Assembly: GCF_011040495.1 (NCBI RefSeq)
Contig: NZ_CP049037.1
Location: 3,596,001-3,660,000, forward strand
From: Pseudohalocynthiibacter aestuariivivens
GTDB lineage: Bacteria > Pseudomonadota > Alphaproteobacteria > Rhodobacterales > Rhodobacteraceae
Direction of reading: 5' to 3'
Length of the DNA: 64,000 nucleotides
A model generated the notes under the pieces. It did not search any database and had not been told where the DNA came from. It saw only the letters and a program-made list of their open reading frames with translations. Shown here piece after piece: positions 18,062 to 26,609 of the stretch. The number at the start of each line of letters is the position of its first letter. Within the stretch, counting starts at the first letter, position 1. The position numbers and the translations under genes were made by a program.

Positions 18062-19303
18062 CTAAATAAGCAAAAGATCGCGGTGATCGGCCTGATCGGC
18101 GTCATAGACCTGCGTGCACCACGGGTTGGCCGTGAACAGGTGCAGGTGCGCGACGCTGAAAGCGTTGCCGCCGCGGATGCGGCGAGATCGGTCAATCCGC
18201 ACCGGGCCGGGGGCAAGGGCATTGATCCAGTCCGCGATCCGGTTTCGGAACTCGGGCCAGTCACTGGTCCGATTGAACCGCATCGCAAAGCCGTCGTGGG
18301 TTTGCGTCAGCCGGGGCAGGCCGCGCAGCGTCAGATGCAGGTAAAGCGACAGGGTCGTGTCATCATCCGCCGCCCGAACAGGGTTTGGGGCGTTGGGCGG
18401 GATCAGGTTCGCGCCCGCCGCGCCTCGGCTCAGCCGGAATGTTCTCAGGTGTTCATCCAGAAGATAGCGGTGGCCGCGTTGCTGCGCAAAACGGATCGCG
18501 CCATCCGTGGGGCCGCCGGGTCGCGGCAGGTCGGCGATTGCCGATCCGGCAAGGCCTGACCACAAGGTTTGCGCAGGTGGCGGCAGGTGAACAACATCGT
18601 CGTCGCCGCCGTCCGACGTGGATATACGTGCCTGCATGCCATCCGCCCCGGGAATGAACCACATCCAGGCTCCGGCAAAGCCGCGGCCGCGGCCCGTGGC
18701 GCCTGTTGTCAGGACGCAGGTGCCGTTTGGCTCAAGCACCTCGAAACCGCGCCGCTCCCAGCAGTCATCGTCATCGCGGCCCGACCCGCTGTCATATGAC
18801 AGGATCACGCGACCCGAAACCGGATCGCTGTCCAGCACTTCGCGTCCATCCAAGAGGTCGAAACCGGGCGGGGCAGGCCCGGCCATATCTTCGGGCAGTA
18901 TGCTGCCTGCGGTGGGCTGAACCCAGTCCGGGTCGGTAGCATCCGCGTCAAAGATTTCGCAGGTAGGTTGCGGCACACCGTGGATCGCCAGATCTTGTAC
19001 GTCAAAGTAATTGCCCTCCAGCAATCGGTCCTTTGGCGCGCGTGAGAGGCCGAAATCGCGCAGCAGACCGGGGGCGCTGAGGGCGCGTAGCCAGCGTTCC
19101 ACATACGCCCGCAGGTCCGGTCGCCGGCTAAGCCGAAGACCAATCCGGTCGGTCGTCACCCCATAGCTGAACGTCTGCGCGGCTGACAGGCGGAACGAGA
19201 TCATGACCTCGCGGCCTGAGGTCGCCAGCACGCGATCAAATCCGTCCAGCAGATGCGTTAGGCGATCAGTCGGGTGGTCTGTGTCGGGATCGGACATAGG
19301 CAT
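18062..19303 (-). CDS. Hypothetical protein with internal duplication
   Basis: 413 aa; I do not recognise the family. No signal peptide or membrane segment is seen, so it is probably cytoplasmic. Two parts of the protein resemble each other: roughly residues 31-124 and 316-406. Both have a beta-like start, R-x2-R-x3-DL/DW followed by an amphipathic stretch ending W-x3-AL-x3-PG, then GN-x-F-x-V and a closing block P-x-C-x4-DAD-x2-D. The middle is rich in Asp and Gly. It is encoded 17 bp downstream of a class II aldolase gene on the same strand, so it may take part in that pathway. It ends close to the convergent aminotransferase gene. Confidence 0.75.
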   Translation of the reverse strand: MPMSDPDTDHPTDRLTHLLDGFDRVLATSGREVMISFRLSAAQTFSYGVTTDRIGLRLSRRPDLRAYVERWLRALSAPGLLRDFGLSRAPKDRLLEGNYFDVQDLAIHGVPQPTCEIFDADATDPDWVQPTAGSILPEDMAGPAPPGFDLLDGREVLDSDPVSGRVILSYDSGSGRDDDDCWERRGFEVLEPNGTCVLTTGATGRGRGFAGAWMWFIPGADGMQARISTSDGGDDDVVHLPPPAQTLWSGLAGSAIADLPRPGGPTDGAIRFAQQRGHRYLLDEHLRTFRLSRGAAGANLIPPNAPNPVRAADDDTTLSLYLHLTLRGLPRLTQTHDGFAMRFNRTSDWPEFRNRIADWINALAPGPVRIDRSRRIRGGNAFSVAHLHLFTANPWCTQVYDADQADHRDLLLI

Positions 19304-19320
19304 TCCCCGGATCGGCGCGA

Positions 19321-20085
19321 TCAGCTGGCGTAGTTCGATCCCTCATCATCAAGAATAGCCATCAGCTCCGACAGGTGGCTGTTGGCCTGACCGGGATAGC
19401 TTTCCAGCTCCTGCGCGGTTTTTTCGGCGATCTCGTCGCTCAGGACGCGCAGGGGCTGGCCCGTCTGAAGGGCGCGGATGTATGTTTCGGCGGCGCGCTC
19501 AAAGTAATACATCCGGTTGAACGTGTCCGCGACGCTGTCGCCCAGCACCAGAACGCCGTGATTGCCCATGATCATCACCTTGATCTTGGGATCACTCAGC
19601 ATTCGGGCACAGCGTTCGCCTTCGCTCTCGAACGCGAGGCCAGAATAGCCATCGTCGATGACGTACCGATTAAAGAACGTGGCTGCGTTCTGATCCACCG
19701 GGGGTAGGGAACTGTCGGCGAGACAGGCCAGAACGGTGGCGTGGATAGAATGCACATGCATTACGCAGCGCGCATGGCGGCAATGGCGGTGGACCGAGCC
19801 ATGCAGGCCCCAAGCCGTGGCATCAGGCGCGCCCGGTCGCTCCAGCGTGTCGGGGTCGTTCGCGTCCAGCAACAACAGATCCGACGCGCGCATACGAGCG
19901 AAATGCATCTGGTTCGGATTCATCAGGAACTGGGTGCCTTCCTCGTTCACGGCGAGGCTGAAATGGTTTGCGACCGCCTCGTGCATGTTCAGCCGTTCAG
20001 TCCAGCGAAAAGCAGCGGCCATCTGCACGCGCTCGGGCCAATGGCCGATATTGGCAATTGCGGGGTTCTGGGATGTCTGTGCCAC
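19321..20085 (-). CDS. Class II aldolase/adducin family protein
   Basis: 254 aa. The zinc-binding histidines of the family are visible in MHVHSIHA and in MGNHGVLV. The N-terminal EAVANHFSLAV and FLMNPNQMHFARMRASDLLLLD also match the fold. Members are L-fuculose-phosphate and related aldolases, or decarboxylases and adducin-like proteins of unclear activity. This one lacks a clear phosphate-binding motif, so a non-sugar-phosphate substrate is possible. It heads a leftward pair with the duplicated orphan protein and diverges from the carboxymuconolactone-decarboxylase-like gene. Confidence 0.85.
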   Translation of the reverse strand: MAQTSQNPAIANIGHWPERVQMAAAFRWTERLNMHEAVANHFSLAVNEEGTQFLMNPNQMHFARMRASDLLLLDANDPDTLERPGAPDATAWGLHGSVHRHCRHARCVMHVHSIHATVLACLADSSLPPVDQNAATFFNRYVIDDGYSGLAFESEGERCARMLSDPKIKVMIMGNHGVLVLGDSVADTFNRMYYFERAAETYIRALQTGQPLRVLSDEIAEKTAQELESYPGQANSHLSELMAILDDEGSNYAS

Positions 20086-20146
20086 TTTTTGCTCCTACGT
20101 TATGATGTTCTGCGCATCCTGCGCGATTCGCAGGTGTTTGGGCAAT

Positions 20147-20158
20147 GCATCTAGATGC
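20147..20158. promoter_or_regulatory. 12-bp palindrome between divergent genes
   Basis: GCATCTAGATGC is a perfect 12-bp palindrome in the 248-bp spacer between the aldolase and carboxymuconolactone-decarboxylase-like genes. It could be an operator for a dimeric regulator. No regulator is named by the sequence. Confidence 0.3.
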
Positions 20159-20333
20159 CGGTGGCGTATCATCGCAGGATCAGATGCCATGAAACATGAG
20201 ACAAAACCCGCAAATCCATGCCCCCGGTATCTGCGTCCGAAATTCCCGGCCGCCGATTTTGGCACTGGTCATTCCGTCCGGGCCTGATACGCGAAAGGTG
20301 TCATGACCATTCAAACCACGAAAGGACCGTTTC

Positions 20334-20723
20334 ATGCCGGATACATTCAACGAAGACCTTTTTCTAAAAGGGCTGGAACAACGCAAGGCCACGCTGGGGC
20401 CCGAGTATGTCGAGAAAAACCTCGCTGCCGCAGATGACTTTACCAGACCTTTTCAGGAGGCGATGACCGCTTGGTGCTGGGGTTTCGGCTGGGGTGACGA
20501 TGTGATCGCCCCCAAAACACGCAGCATGATGAACCTCGCCATGATTGGTGCGTTGGGTAAAATGCACGAATGGGAAATCCACTGCCGCGGTGCGCTGAAC
20601 AATGGCGTCACCAAGGAGGAAATTCGCGCAATCATCCACGTGATCGCTATCTATTGCGGCGTACCGCAGGGGGTGGAATGTTTCCGCACAGCGAAAAAGG
20701 TGTTGGAAGAAAACGACATCTGA
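20334..20723 (+). CDS. Carboxymuconolactone decarboxylase family protein
   Basis: 129-aa all-helical protein of the CMD/AhpD superfamily. The region RSMMNLAMIGALGKMHEWEI and the C-terminal AIYCGVPQGVECF match true gamma-carboxymuconolactone decarboxylases more than AhpD, as no CxxC pair is present. The family decarboxylates a lactone or acts on related intermediates in aromatic degradation; none of the other protocatechuate genes is nearby, so a different substrate is likely. It diverges from the aldolase gene. Confidence 0.85.
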   Translation: MPDTFNEDLFLKGLEQRKATLGPEYVEKNLAAADDFTRPFQEAMTAWCWGFGWGDDVIAPKTRSMMNLAMIGALGKMHEWEIHCRGALNNGVTKEEIRAIIHVIAIYCGVPQGVECFRTAKKVLEENDI

Positions 20724-21151
20724 GGCGTCGCCAGAGACCGCCTGCGGCGCCACCGCGATCTTGTGACCAGACACTGATCCGACATGCGCCACAACCCGCG
20801 ACTCGGCGTCGGGTTGCGTCGTGGGCATAACCCATCACAGCACGCCATGTTGGGCGTGATTCCTGTTTACAGACCGCTCTGATCATACATTTGATGTCGA
20901 AATGTGGCACGGAGTAGCGCGGTGCTGCTGTCTATAAAACCTAGGTGTTTCAGCAATTTCAGGTTAAATTGGGGATGCCTTGCCTTGATTGTGTGGTTTA
21001 AACGCCACAACCGGGGCAACAACATTGCAGGGCTGGCAGTGCGCGTTGACACTCGGGGGCAAAAAGCTGCATTTGATCCCCAAGCCGCGTCTAGCTTTGG
21101 AGGCGGCGGATCATGACACACATATTCCTGCTATTATGAGGAGGGACAACC
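20724..21151. other. Long porin upstream region
   Basis: About 430 bp without a supported gene, upstream of a gene that looks highly expressed. It holds a stem CAACCCG / CGGGTTG (20792-20816), which may end the upstream transcript although no T-tract follows. It also has an interrupted repeat TGTGG-N8-CCACA (20992-21009) and a TTGACA hexamer (21046-21051) that could be a -35 element, though no good -10 follows. Room remains for a long regulated leader. Confidence 0.4.
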
Positions 21152-22282
21152 TTGAAAAAGCATCTGCTTTGCACCAGCGCGATCATCGGTTGCGCAATGG
21201 CGGCTCCAGCGACGGCCCAAGAATGGGACCTGAACTGGGGTGGTTACATGAACCAGCACGTCGCTTACACCGATCTGAGCGGTACGCTCGCCGGTACAGG
21301 CGCTGGCCAAGTCGACAACGACGGCATCGGCTTCCACTCGACCACTGAAATCATCTTCTCGCCCTCGATCACTCTGGACAACGGCATCACCTTCGGTGTG
21401 AACGTTCAGATGGAAGGCGAGAACAACGGTGGTGGTGCCATCGGTATCGACGAAACATACATGACGATCTCCGGTGACACACTGGGTCAGATCATCGTGG
21501 GTTCCGAGAACTCCGCTGGTTACAAATCGATGGTTGCTGCTCCTGGCGTAACTTCGATGTACATCAACTCGCCTTCGATCTCCGCGTTCATCCCGCTCTC
21601 GGGTTCGACCGGTGGTCCTCTGCCCGGTATCTTCCGCGGCGCGATGGTTTCGGCTTACACCGAAGTTGGTCGTAACAACGACGTTGACCGTCTGACGTAC
21701 TTCACGCCGTCCTTCAACGGCCTGACGCTGGGTGTTTCGTATGCCCGCAACAATGCCGGTAACGCTCTGACCAACCACAACAACAACAACGTTGCAGCTC
21801 TGACCGACATCTTCGACATCGGCCTGAACTACAGCCAGACGTTCGGCACGACCAGCGTCACTGTTGGCGCACGTTACGGCACCGCGGACGCGACTGCTGC
21901 TGGCGTTTCCGATCCCAGCACTTGGGGTATCGGTCTGCAAGTTGGCTTCGGCGACTTCACCGTTGGTGGTCACTATGCTGAGAACGACAACGGCCTGGCC
22001 GCTGGCGCAACCGACCAAGAAGGCTGGAGCTTCGGTGTTACGTACGACGCAGCTGGTCCTTGGGCGTTTGAAGCTCTGACCTTCCAAGGCGAGAGCAAAG
22101 CGACCGGTGCTGGTGGCGCGAACGAAGAGTACATTGCGTACCGTATCGGCGCCAGCCGCGACTTGGGCCCAGGTGTTGATTGGGACATCTATGCCGTCTT
22201 CGCAGAAGCAGACGACAAAGGCACAGCCGCAACCGAAATCGAAGGTACCGTTATCGGTACAGCGATCAACCTGAGCTTCTAA
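21152..22282 (+). CDS. Rhodobacter-type outer-membrane porin
   Basis: 376 aa with a signal peptide of about 22 residues (ending PATAQ before EWDLNWGGY). The mature part alternates short beta strands and Gly/Asn/Asp-rich turns and ends in INLSF, with the terminal Phe typical of outer-membrane barrels. It resembles the 16-stranded general-diffusion porins of Rhodobacter. The start is TTG at 21152, set by the signal peptide and by GAGGAGGG at 21138-21145. Codon use is strongly biased to C-ending codons and GGT/CGT, unlike the neighbours, as expected of an abundant protein. A strong terminator follows. Confidence 0.92.
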   Translation: MKKHLLCTSAIIGCAMAAPATAQEWDLNWGGYMNQHVAYTDLSGTLAGTGAGQVDNDGIGFHSTTEIIFSPSITLDNGITFGVNVQMEGENNGGGAIGIDETYMTISGDTLGQIIVGSENSAGYKSMVAAPGVTSMYINSPSISAFIPLSGSTGGPLPGIFRGAMVSAYTEVGRNNDVDRLTYFTPSFNGLTLGVSYARNNAGNALTNHNNNNVAALTDIFDIGLNYSQTFGTTSVTVGARYGTADATAAGVSDPSTWGIGLQVGFGDFTVGGHYAENDNGLAAGATDQEGWSFGVTYDAAGPWAFEALTFQGESKATGAGGANEEYIAYRIGASRDLGPGVDWDIYAVFAEADDKGTAATEIEGTVIGTAINLSF

Positions 22283-22307
22283 GCTTTAGGTACTTCGGAA
22301 AAAATTG

Positions 22308-22342
22308 GACGGGGGGGATGTATTTCTCCCTCGTCTTCTTTT
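22308..22342 (+). terminator. Intrinsic terminator of the porin gene
   Basis: A 10-bp stem (22308-22317 with 22326-22335, including two G-U pairs) has an 8-nt loop and is followed by TTCTTTT. It sits 26 bp after the porin stop and separates it from the sulfotransferase genes. Confidence 0.8.
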
Positions 22343-22378
22343 ATCTGGGCCTGTCATCACTGAACGCGGGCAAACAAG

Positions 22379-23209
22379 ATGAAAAACAGCATTGTCTGGC
22401 TGGCGTCCTACCCCAAATCGGGAAATACTTGGACGCGGATATTCCTAGCGAACTACCTAGCGAATACCCAAGAGCCGATGCCGATCAATCAGGTCAACAA
22501 GTTTGGCATGGGCGATGCAATCGCCAAAACCTATCATATGGTGGCCGGTCGTAGGATCGACACGCGCGACTTGGCGTTGACACTTTCACTGCGTGAAAAG
22601 GTGCTGCGCGGGATCGTTGCGAACAATGCCGACGTCAATCTGGTGAAAACCCACAATATCAAATCAGTGGCACGCGGGATTGACCTGATCCCGACGAAAT
22701 ACACTCGCTCGGCGATCTACATTATGCGCGATCCGCGCGACATGGTATTGTCAGCCGCGCGCCATTACGGAGAGCCGGTGGAGAAGGTCGTGGCCCGTAT
22801 TGCGCGCAGCGATAATGCGACGCAAGCGGACGATAACACGGTAGCAGTATTTCAGGGCTCATGGTCCGAGCATGTCAAAAGCTGGACCGGCTATGCGCCC
22901 TATCCGGTTTTGACCTTGCGCTACGAGGACATGCTTACCAATCCGCATCAGGAATTTGCCAAGACGCTGACCCATCTGGGTGTCCCGGTCGACGACGAAC
23001 GTTTGGATCGGGCTGTGCGTCACGCCAGTTTCGATGAAGTGTCGAAACAGGAAACCGAGACTGGATTCATGGAGAAGCCCGCCGGCGCCGAGAAGTTCTT
23101 TGCCTCAGGGCGCAGTGGCCAGTGGAAGACTGATCTGGATCCTGCGCTGGCAGATCAGATTTGCAACAATCACGCCAAGACCATGAAAAAATTCGGATAT
23201 CTGGAATGA
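22379..23209 (+). CDS. PAPS-dependent sulfotransferase
   Basis: 276 aa, sulfotransferase domain over nearly the whole length. The 5'-phosphosulfate loop is YPKSGNTW (11-18), the likely catalytic base lies in VKTHN, and the 3'-phosphate motif is MRDPRDMVLSAARHYG. The C-terminal part with EKFFASGRSGQW is typical of this bacterial branch. It transfers sulfate from PAPS to a hydroxyl or amine of an unknown acceptor in the cytoplasm. The next gene, a diverged copy, overlaps it by 4 bp. Confidence 0.9.
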   Translation: MKNSIVWLASYPKSGNTWTRIFLANYLANTQEPMPINQVNKFGMGDAIAKTYHMVAGRRIDTRDLALTLSLREKVLRGIVANNADVNLVKTHNIKSVARGIDLIPTKYTRSAIYIMRDPRDMVLSAARHYGEPVEKVVARIARSDNATQADDNTVAVFQGSWSEHVKSWTGYAPYPVLTLRYEDMLTNPHQEFAKTLTHLGVPVDDERLDRAVRHASFDEVSKQETETGFMEKPAGAEKFFASGRSGQWKTDLDPALADQICNNHAKTMKKFGYLE

Positions 23210-24084
23210 ACAATCTGCAGCGGATCATCTGGTTGGCCTCGTTTCCCAAGTCGGGAAACACATGGATGCGCAGCTTTCTGGCGCACTATCTGATGCCTCC
23301 GGGCGAAGCACCAGATATCAACAACCTGCGCAAATTCACCACCGGCGATGTGCGTCAGGACTTCTTTGATGCCGCAGCAGGGGGCAAGTTTCAGGCCCAC
23401 AGCCCGGAGGACTGGCTAAAGGTCAGGCCCCGCGCGCTGGAGTTAATTGCCGCATCCAAGCCCGACCACCATTTTGTGAAGACCCACTGTCAGGCCATCA
23501 GGTTTCTCGGGCAGGATCTTATCCCGCCGCAAGTAACGGCGGCTGCGATCTACATCATTCGCAACCCCTTCGATCTGGCCCCGTCTTTTGCGCGCCACCA
23601 GAACTGCGATATCGACACTGCGATCACCCGGATGATGGACCCGGAAATGATCATGGGCACCCCGGCTGGAATTTACGAAGCGTTGGGCAGTTGGGATGGC
23701 CATGTGATGAGTTGGGCGCGTGCGCCGGGCCTATCGCGGCATATTGTTCGGTACGAGGACATGCTGGCCAAACCCGGCAAGACATTCAACGACCTGCTGT
23801 CGAAATTCCTGCGCCTCAAGGTGGAAAAACCACGGCTTGCGCGGGCGATCAAGGCCACCAGTTTTGCAAGTATGCAAAAGCAGGAACAGGAAAAAGGGTT
23901 TTCCGAACGCCCGGAAGGAATGCAGAATTTCTTTGCCAAGGGCCAGTCGGGTGTTTGGCGCGAGGATTTGACCCCGGAACAGGTCGGGCGCATCCGCGAC
24001 GCTTTCCTGCCGACAATCGAGGAATGGTATCCTGAAATGCTGCGCGAAACAGAGGCGTTTGCCGCCGGGCGTGATACCGCGTAA
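23206..24084 (+). CDS. PAPS-dependent sulfotransferase (tandem paralogue)
   Basis: 292 aa from the ATG at 23206, which overlaps the stop of the first copy (ATGA); earlier in-frame ATGs would lie inside the first gene and add no homology. Same architecture: FPKSGNTW (13-20), VKTHC, IIRNPFDLAPSFARH and NFFAKGQSGVW. In the 3'-phosphate motif the usual Arg-Asp is changed to Arg-Asn and the second Arg to Phe (RNPFD against RDPRD in the first copy). The pair probably arose by duplication and then took different acceptors. Confidence 0.9.
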   Translation: MNNLQRIIWLASFPKSGNTWMRSFLAHYLMPPGEAPDINNLRKFTTGDVRQDFFDAAAGGKFQAHSPEDWLKVRPRALELIAASKPDHHFVKTHCQAIRFLGQDLIPPQVTAAAIYIIRNPFDLAPSFARHQNCDIDTAITRMMDPEMIMGTPAGIYEALGSWDGHVMSWARAPGLSRHIVRYEDMLAKPGKTFNDLLSKFLRLKVEKPRLARAIKATSFASMQKQEQEKGFSERPEGMQNFFAKGQSGVWREDLTPEQVGRIRDAFLPTIEEWYPEMLRETEAFAAGRDTA

Positions 24085-24156
24085 CCAGCATAGCTGACCT
24101 TGTAATTTCCTTGTGAGAAGCTCCATATACGGGCGATCTGTCATAGAGGTGACGTA

Positions 24157-24696
24157 ATGCGAATTTCGGTTCTAACATCCTGCATGGCAATGCTTGGGCT
24201 TGCGGCCTGCGCGACCACCACGCCCGCAGGTACTGCCACGCTTGGGTCTGATCCGGTCATGGGCGGCGGCACCTACAGCTCACCCGGCGGGCTGAGCGTG
24301 GCGATAGATGTTCAAAATATTGGCGGAAAAACAGGCGTTTGTGGCGTCTGGGCCCAGAGCAAGAGCCAGTCCGTTATGACGCGTGGCAAGGCGGGGCAAG
24401 TCATCGGCTCAGGCGCTGTGGTGCTGAATGGCGAGGCGCTGGTGAATGGTCTGACATTCCTGCGTGAGGTTGATCCGGCGACGTCCTATACCGGCCAAAC
24501 AGGCCATTGCGTGGTCAGTGAACGGCCTTGGTCAGCAGCGGACGCAGGGCGTCGGGCACAGATCATCATCCCGCGGCAGATCGTGTTTAACGACCTTGAT
24601 GGCGGAGTAGGCGGCGCCAGCGGCACAGTGATCTATTTCCGTCCGGGCGGCCCGAGTGCCCATCCCTCCGACCCAAAACCGTGGGATCCTGCCTAA
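24157..24696 (+). CDS. Putative lipoprotein of unknown function
   Basis: 179 aa. The N terminus is a lipoprotein signal with lipobox LAAC (C18) followed by ATTT. The rest is Gly/Ser-rich with several short beta-like stretches and two Cys (CGVWAQ, HCVVSE) that could form a disulfide in the periplasm. I do not recognise a domain. It lies 72 bp after the sulfotransferases on the same strand, probably by its own promoter. It is convergent with the DUF2478 gene. Confidence 0.75.
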   Translation: MRISVLTSCMAMLGLAACATTTPAGTATLGSDPVMGGGTYSSPGGLSVAIDVQNIGGKTGVCGVWAQSKSQSVMTRGKAGQVIGSGAVVLNGEALVNGLTFLREVDPATSYTGQTGHCVVSERPWSAADAGRRAQIIIPRQIVFNDLDGGVGGASGTVIYFRPGGPSAHPSDPKPWDPA

Positions 24697-24703
24697 ATCA
24701 AAC

Positions 24704-24733
24704 GCCGCCGCCCCGATGTACCGGATCGGCGGC
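24704..24733. terminator. GC-rich stem between convergent genes
   Basis: Stem GCCGCCG / CGGCGGC with a 16-nt loop, 8 bp after the lipoprotein stop, between convergent genes. No clear T-tract follows on either strand, so terminator activity is uncertain. Confidence 0.4.
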
Positions 24734-24813
24734 TTGGCCACCTTGCCAGTCGCACCCGGCGTAGAACCCACTTGGAATAGCCATCGGATCAGGCACAGTC
24801 GCTCGCCTGTGTT

Positions 24814-25335
24814 TCAGTCCACTTTTCCAGCGGCGAGGCAGGTCGTGTCGATCCATTGCGCCAGCGTTTCCGTGGTTGCGGACAGTTCTTGCGCCCCCCC
24901 CTCAGCGAAAGCCTCGAATTCTGCGCGGTTCAGTGGATTGAGGCCGACCAGTACAGGCACATCCTGCGAAAGCGCCTCGGCAATCAGGGGACGAAACCCT
25001 CGCCCGGCCGCTTCATGCTTGCCGAATTTGTTCACAATCAAAAGGTCCGCGCCGTCGACGAGTGTTTTCTGGACTTCGACGACGGCTTGCTCCAGCGCGG
25101 CGGGGTCAAGCGCACATCCGCTCGCCTCTGGTCCCAAGTCCTGCGAAATGCGGATGATTGGCCCCTTGGGCAATACCTGAACATCCATATCGCAGCGATG
25201 CGTTCTGGGACGCGGGGTATTGCTCTGGACGACGCCTGCCACAGTGTGCCCGCGTTCAATCGCGGCGTTGGCGGCTGTTGTCAGTAAACGGTCGGTTGCC
25301 CCTTTGTCGGTGGTCATTACATAGGCGATTTTCAT
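24814..25335 (-). CDS. DUF2478-type protein of the molybdenum/nitrate block
   Basis: 173 aa from the ATG at 25335 (MKIAYVMTTDKG); the longer frame to 25404 runs into moeA and is not used. It resembles the DUF2478 family, small Rossmann/P-loop-like proteins often found beside molybdenum transport or cofactor genes. Seen: CDMDVQVLP, ISQDLGPEASGC and DLLIVNKFGKHEAAGRGF. It is the last gene of the leftward nar block, 17 bp after moeA, which supports a role in molybdenum handling. The biochemical role is unknown. Confidence 0.7.
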   Translation of the reverse strand: MKIAYVMTTDKGATDRLLTTAANAAIERGHTVAGVVQSNTPRPRTHRCDMDVQVLPKGPIIRISQDLGPEASGCALDPAALEQAVVEVQKTLVDGADLLIVNKFGKHEAAGRGFRPLIAEALSQDVPVLVGLNPLNRAEFEAFAEGGAQELSATTETLAQWIDTTCLAAGKVD

Positions 25336-25352
25336 CTGTGGCCTCACTTGAT

Positions 25353-26609
25353 CTATTGAAACGGAAGGAATTCCGCCATGTCGCCTTGGCTCAGACCGTC
25401 GCATTCGGCAGGCAGCAGCACAAAACCATCGGCAGTCAGCGCCTGTGACAGGCGTGCGGAGTGGGTAGCGTTCGAGCAGGTGGCATATTCTATCCCGTCA
25501 GGACCATAGCCCGCGATTCGGGCCGGACGAAACTCGCATCGTCCGGGCGTGTGGCGCAAGGATTGCGTTATCCTGATGTGTCGGCAGACGGCCTGCTCTG
25601 ACTGAGCACCTGACAGACGCGCTGTCATGGCACGTCCAAATACCTGCCACATGGTAAATGCCGCCAACGGGTTGCCGGGCAAAGCCAGCAGGGGCGTCCC
25701 GGATATGCTGGCGACGGTCGTTGGCTTGCCCGGTTTGACCGCGATGCCCGATACGTGAACCTGCGCTCCGAGATTTTTTAGCGCGCCAGACAGATGGTCG
25801 CGATCACCGACGGATGCGCCGCCGCTGGTGACGATCATGTCATTGCGCCGCGCGAGCTTGAACAGGGCGGCGCACAGCAAATCCGGATCGTCCGGTAGGC
25901 GGATCAGGTCTACGACGTCGCATCCGGCTGCGGTGAGAGCGGCTTGAATCATCGGGCCGTTCACATCCCAGATCGCCGCTTCGGTCAGACGAGTGCCAGG
26001 TGCGGTTAACTCGTCGCCGGTCACTAGTATTGAGACTTTGGGCCGACAAAGAACCTGCACGCGCCCCACGCCGGCGCTGGCACAATTGCCGATCGACAGT
26101 GCGTCGAGACGATGCCGTGCTTCGATCAGTAGCCCGCCGGTGCGCTGGTCTTCGCCACGCCGACGTATGTGCGAGCCTTTGACCGGTTTTCGCGCCAGCA
26201 CGATGTCCTTGGCCGCTGTTTCCGTGTTCTCCTGCATCACGACGGTGTCGGCGCCATGGGGCAGGGGGGCACCGGTGAAAATGCGCATCACGGTGCCGGG
26301 GCGCAGCGTGTCGGGAGCCTGCCCCGCAGCAGCAACGCCGCACAGGGGTAACGTGCCAAGCGCCGCGTCGTCGAACCGCATCGCGTAACCATCCATGGCA
26401 GCGCAATCAAAGCGGGGTAGATCAGTCTGCACGTGAACAGGCGCAGAGAGGACGCGGCCCATGGCAAGATGCAGTGGCAGGATTTCGGTCCGGGTGACGG
26501 GGGGAACGCATGCCAATGCGTTTGTCAGTGCCACCGGCACCGACGCCAACCGGGGATGCGCAGCGTCGCAGCCGCATCCAGGGGCAGAAATTGGGTCAAA
26601 CAAACTCAT
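25353..26609 (-). CDS. moeA: Molybdopterin molybdenumtransferase MoeA
   Basis: 418 aa. MoeA inserts molybdenum into adenylylated molybdopterin to give the Mo cofactor, which NarG (this window) and SoxC need. Family stretches: RFDCAAMDGYA near residue 68, GAPLPHGADTVVMQE, SILVTGDEL, and TSGGASVGDRDHL in the molybdopterin-binding domain, then GNPLAAF. The ATG directly follows the TAG of the carbonic anhydrase gene and has its own GGAGG. Its place in the nar block suggests co-induction of cofactor and enzyme. Confidence 0.93.
   Translation of the reverse strand: MSLFDPISAPGCGCDAAHPRLASVPVALTNALACVPPVTRTEILPLHLAMGRVLSAPVHVQTDLPRFDCAAMDGYAMRFDDAALGTLPLCGVAAAGQAPDTLRPGTVMRIFTGAPLPHGADTVVMQENTETAAKDIVLARKPVKGSHIRRRGEDQRTGGLLIEARHRLDALSIGNCASAGVGRVQVLCRPKVSILVTGDELTAPGTRLTEAAIWDVNGPMIQAALTAAGCDVVDLIRLPDDPDLLCAALFKLARRNDMIVTSGGASVGDRDHLSGALKNLGAQVHVSGIAVKPGKPTTVASISGTPLLALPGNPLAAFTMWQVFGRAMTARLSGAQSEQAVCRHIRITQSLRHTPGRCEFRPARIAGYGPDGIEYATCSNATHSARLSQALTADGFVLLPAECDGLSQGDMAEFLPFQ

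Noticed and set aside
21134-22087. 317-codon minus-strand frame opposite the porin
   Set aside because: Produced by the extreme codon bias of the porin gene; Val/Arg/Thr-rich translation without any domain.
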